Assembly: GCA_964367645.1 (NCBI GenBank) | Contig: CAYIYN010000081.1 | Location: 1 to 5,938 of the forward strand | Source of the DNA: RGIG4097 sp964367645 | GTDB lineage: Bacteria > Bacillota > Clostridia > Christensenellales > CAG-917 | Direction: 5' to 3' | DNA: 5,938 bases | Shown here: positions 5,371 to 5,938 of the stretch, one piece after another | Numbering within the stretch: the first letter of the stretch is position 1 | Layout of the letters: each line of letters starts with the position of its first letter | Translations under genes and position numbers: made by a program | Notes under the pieces: model-generated | The model's input: only the letters and a program-made list of their open reading frames with translations | Databases searched by the model: none | What the model was told of the DNA's origin: nothing

Positions 5371-5925
5371 TTATTTTTTTGTCGACACAGGCGGTTTGTC
5401 ACGTTGTTCCTTCGGTGCGTTATTGATAGGTTTTTTAACTTCCGTTTCAGTGGGAGCGTATTGCATAAGCGGTTGGTCCTGCGTTACGTAGGGCACGAAT
5501 GCAACAGGCTGAACGATAGGCGGCATCTGATAAGCTTCGCCTGTTTCCATATTATACATCATCGGAGCGCCGTAAGGCGAACCAGTCTGCGGATAAAAAG
5601 GATATTGCGGATAAAACTGCTGTGACGGAGAAAACCCGGGTGAAGGTTCGTCCGCTTTCTTTTTTTCAATCGGTTTGGTCTGCGCTTTTTCAAACTCTTC
5701 GCCCGCAAACTCGTCAAACGTCGGTGTTTTTGCGTTTGTTAAATCATAATCGGGCGCGTCGATGCGTTTTGTTTTGCGCTTGACGGGCGGCGATTGTTTT
5801 ATCTTGCCTTTGGCAAGCAGAAGCGTCGCTCTAGCCTTGTTTCTGCCGCAGTGATTGCATGACGTCACCGACAGCGGATTGATGGTTCCGCACGCAGGGC
5901 ACACATAGGTTTTTTCTTCTATCAT
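5371..5925 (-). CDS. Zinc-ribbon protein with disordered Pro/Tyr-rich body
   Basis: The reading frame gives 184 residues from the ATG at 5925. The N-terminus is a small zinc ribbon: CPAC at 9-12 and CNHC at 23-26, four cysteines that should bind one zinc, in the style of zinc-ribbon modules common at the start of Firmicute membrane proteins. The rest has no hydrophobic helix. It holds a basic stretch (39-54), an acidic/Lys-rich stretch (70-94), a Tyr/Pro-rich stretch (99-124), the segment PIVQPVAFVPYVTQD (136-150) shared with protein B, and a Lys/Pro-rich tail. It is therefore likely soluble and mostly disordered. The start is fairly but not fully sure: the frame stays open through ATT-GAC-GAG-GAC to the window edge, and GAGG is only 2 bases from the ATG. 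The ATG overlaps a TGA in another frame (ATGA), which would fit an upstream gene ending there. It is the first visible gene of the operon with A and B. No function can be assigned. Confidence 0.8.
   Translation of the reverse strand: MIEEKTYVCPACGTINPLSVTSCNHCGRNKARATLLLAKGKIKQSPPVKRKTKRIDAPDYDLTNAKTPTFDEFAGEEFEKAQTKPIEKKKADEPSPGFSPSQQFYPQYPFYPQTGSPYGAPMMYNMETGEAYQMPPIVQPVAFVPYVTQDQPLMQYAPTETEVKKPINNAPKEQRDKPPVSTKK
5476..5529 (-). repeat. Shared VPY-x-TQD segment, copy in the zinc-ribbon protein
   Basis: These 54 bases encode residues 133-150 of the zinc-ribbon protein and match 4264-4317 in gene B (37 of 54 bases and 11 of 18 residues, counted by hand). The surrounding sequences of the two proteins do not align, which points to selection on this segment or to an old shared domain edge. 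Confidence 0.6.
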
Positions 5926-5938
5926 GTCCTCGTCAATC

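Overview
This 5.9 kb window carries seven protein-coding genes (two touching the window edges), all read on the minus strand, so transcription runs from high to low coordinates. The order is: zinc-ribbon protein (5925-5371), four-helix membrane protein A (5316-4543), four-helix membrane protein B (4506-3628), a terminator (3610-3586), WalJ/YycJ metallo-hydrolase (3524-2748), CPBP protease 1 (2751-1651), CPBP protease 2 (1654-692), rlmH (695-237) and the start of tadA (223 to the window edge). No gene is supported on the plus strand, and there is no gene-free stretch longer than about 105 bases. No RNA gene, insertion sequence or CRISPR array was seen.

The organism is probably a Firmicute of the Clostridia type. 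The walJ/yycJ to rlmH neighbourhood is characteristic of that phylum, Shine-Dalgarno sites of the GGAGG type are common, and the base composition is moderately AT-rich. This is inference from context; no rRNA is present to place it.

The left operon (3524 to the left edge) is very compact. walJ, the two CPBP genes and rlmH are joined by three successive 4-base ATGA overlaps, and tadA follows rlmH by 13 bases. It combines a cell-wall/DNA-linked hydrolase, two membrane CAAX-type proteases, a ribosome methyltransferase (23S rRNA position 1915) and a tRNA wobble deaminase. In Bacillus the gene set near walJ and rlmH includes an HtrA-type protease; here tandem CPBP proteases sit in the walJ-rlmH interval.

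The right operon (5925-3628) is a three-gene set I do not recognise. It has one soluble protein with an N-terminal four-cysteine zinc ribbon and a disordered Pro/Tyr-rich body, then two proteins with disordered N-termini, a basic patch and four membrane helices. The zinc-ribbon protein and protein B share a 15-18 residue segment ending in VPY-x-TQD, and proteins A and B look like distant paralogues sharing a FNVI segment after helix 1. This suggests a membrane assembly of unknown role and is the most novel part of the window. A strong hairpin terminator separates it from the walJ operon.
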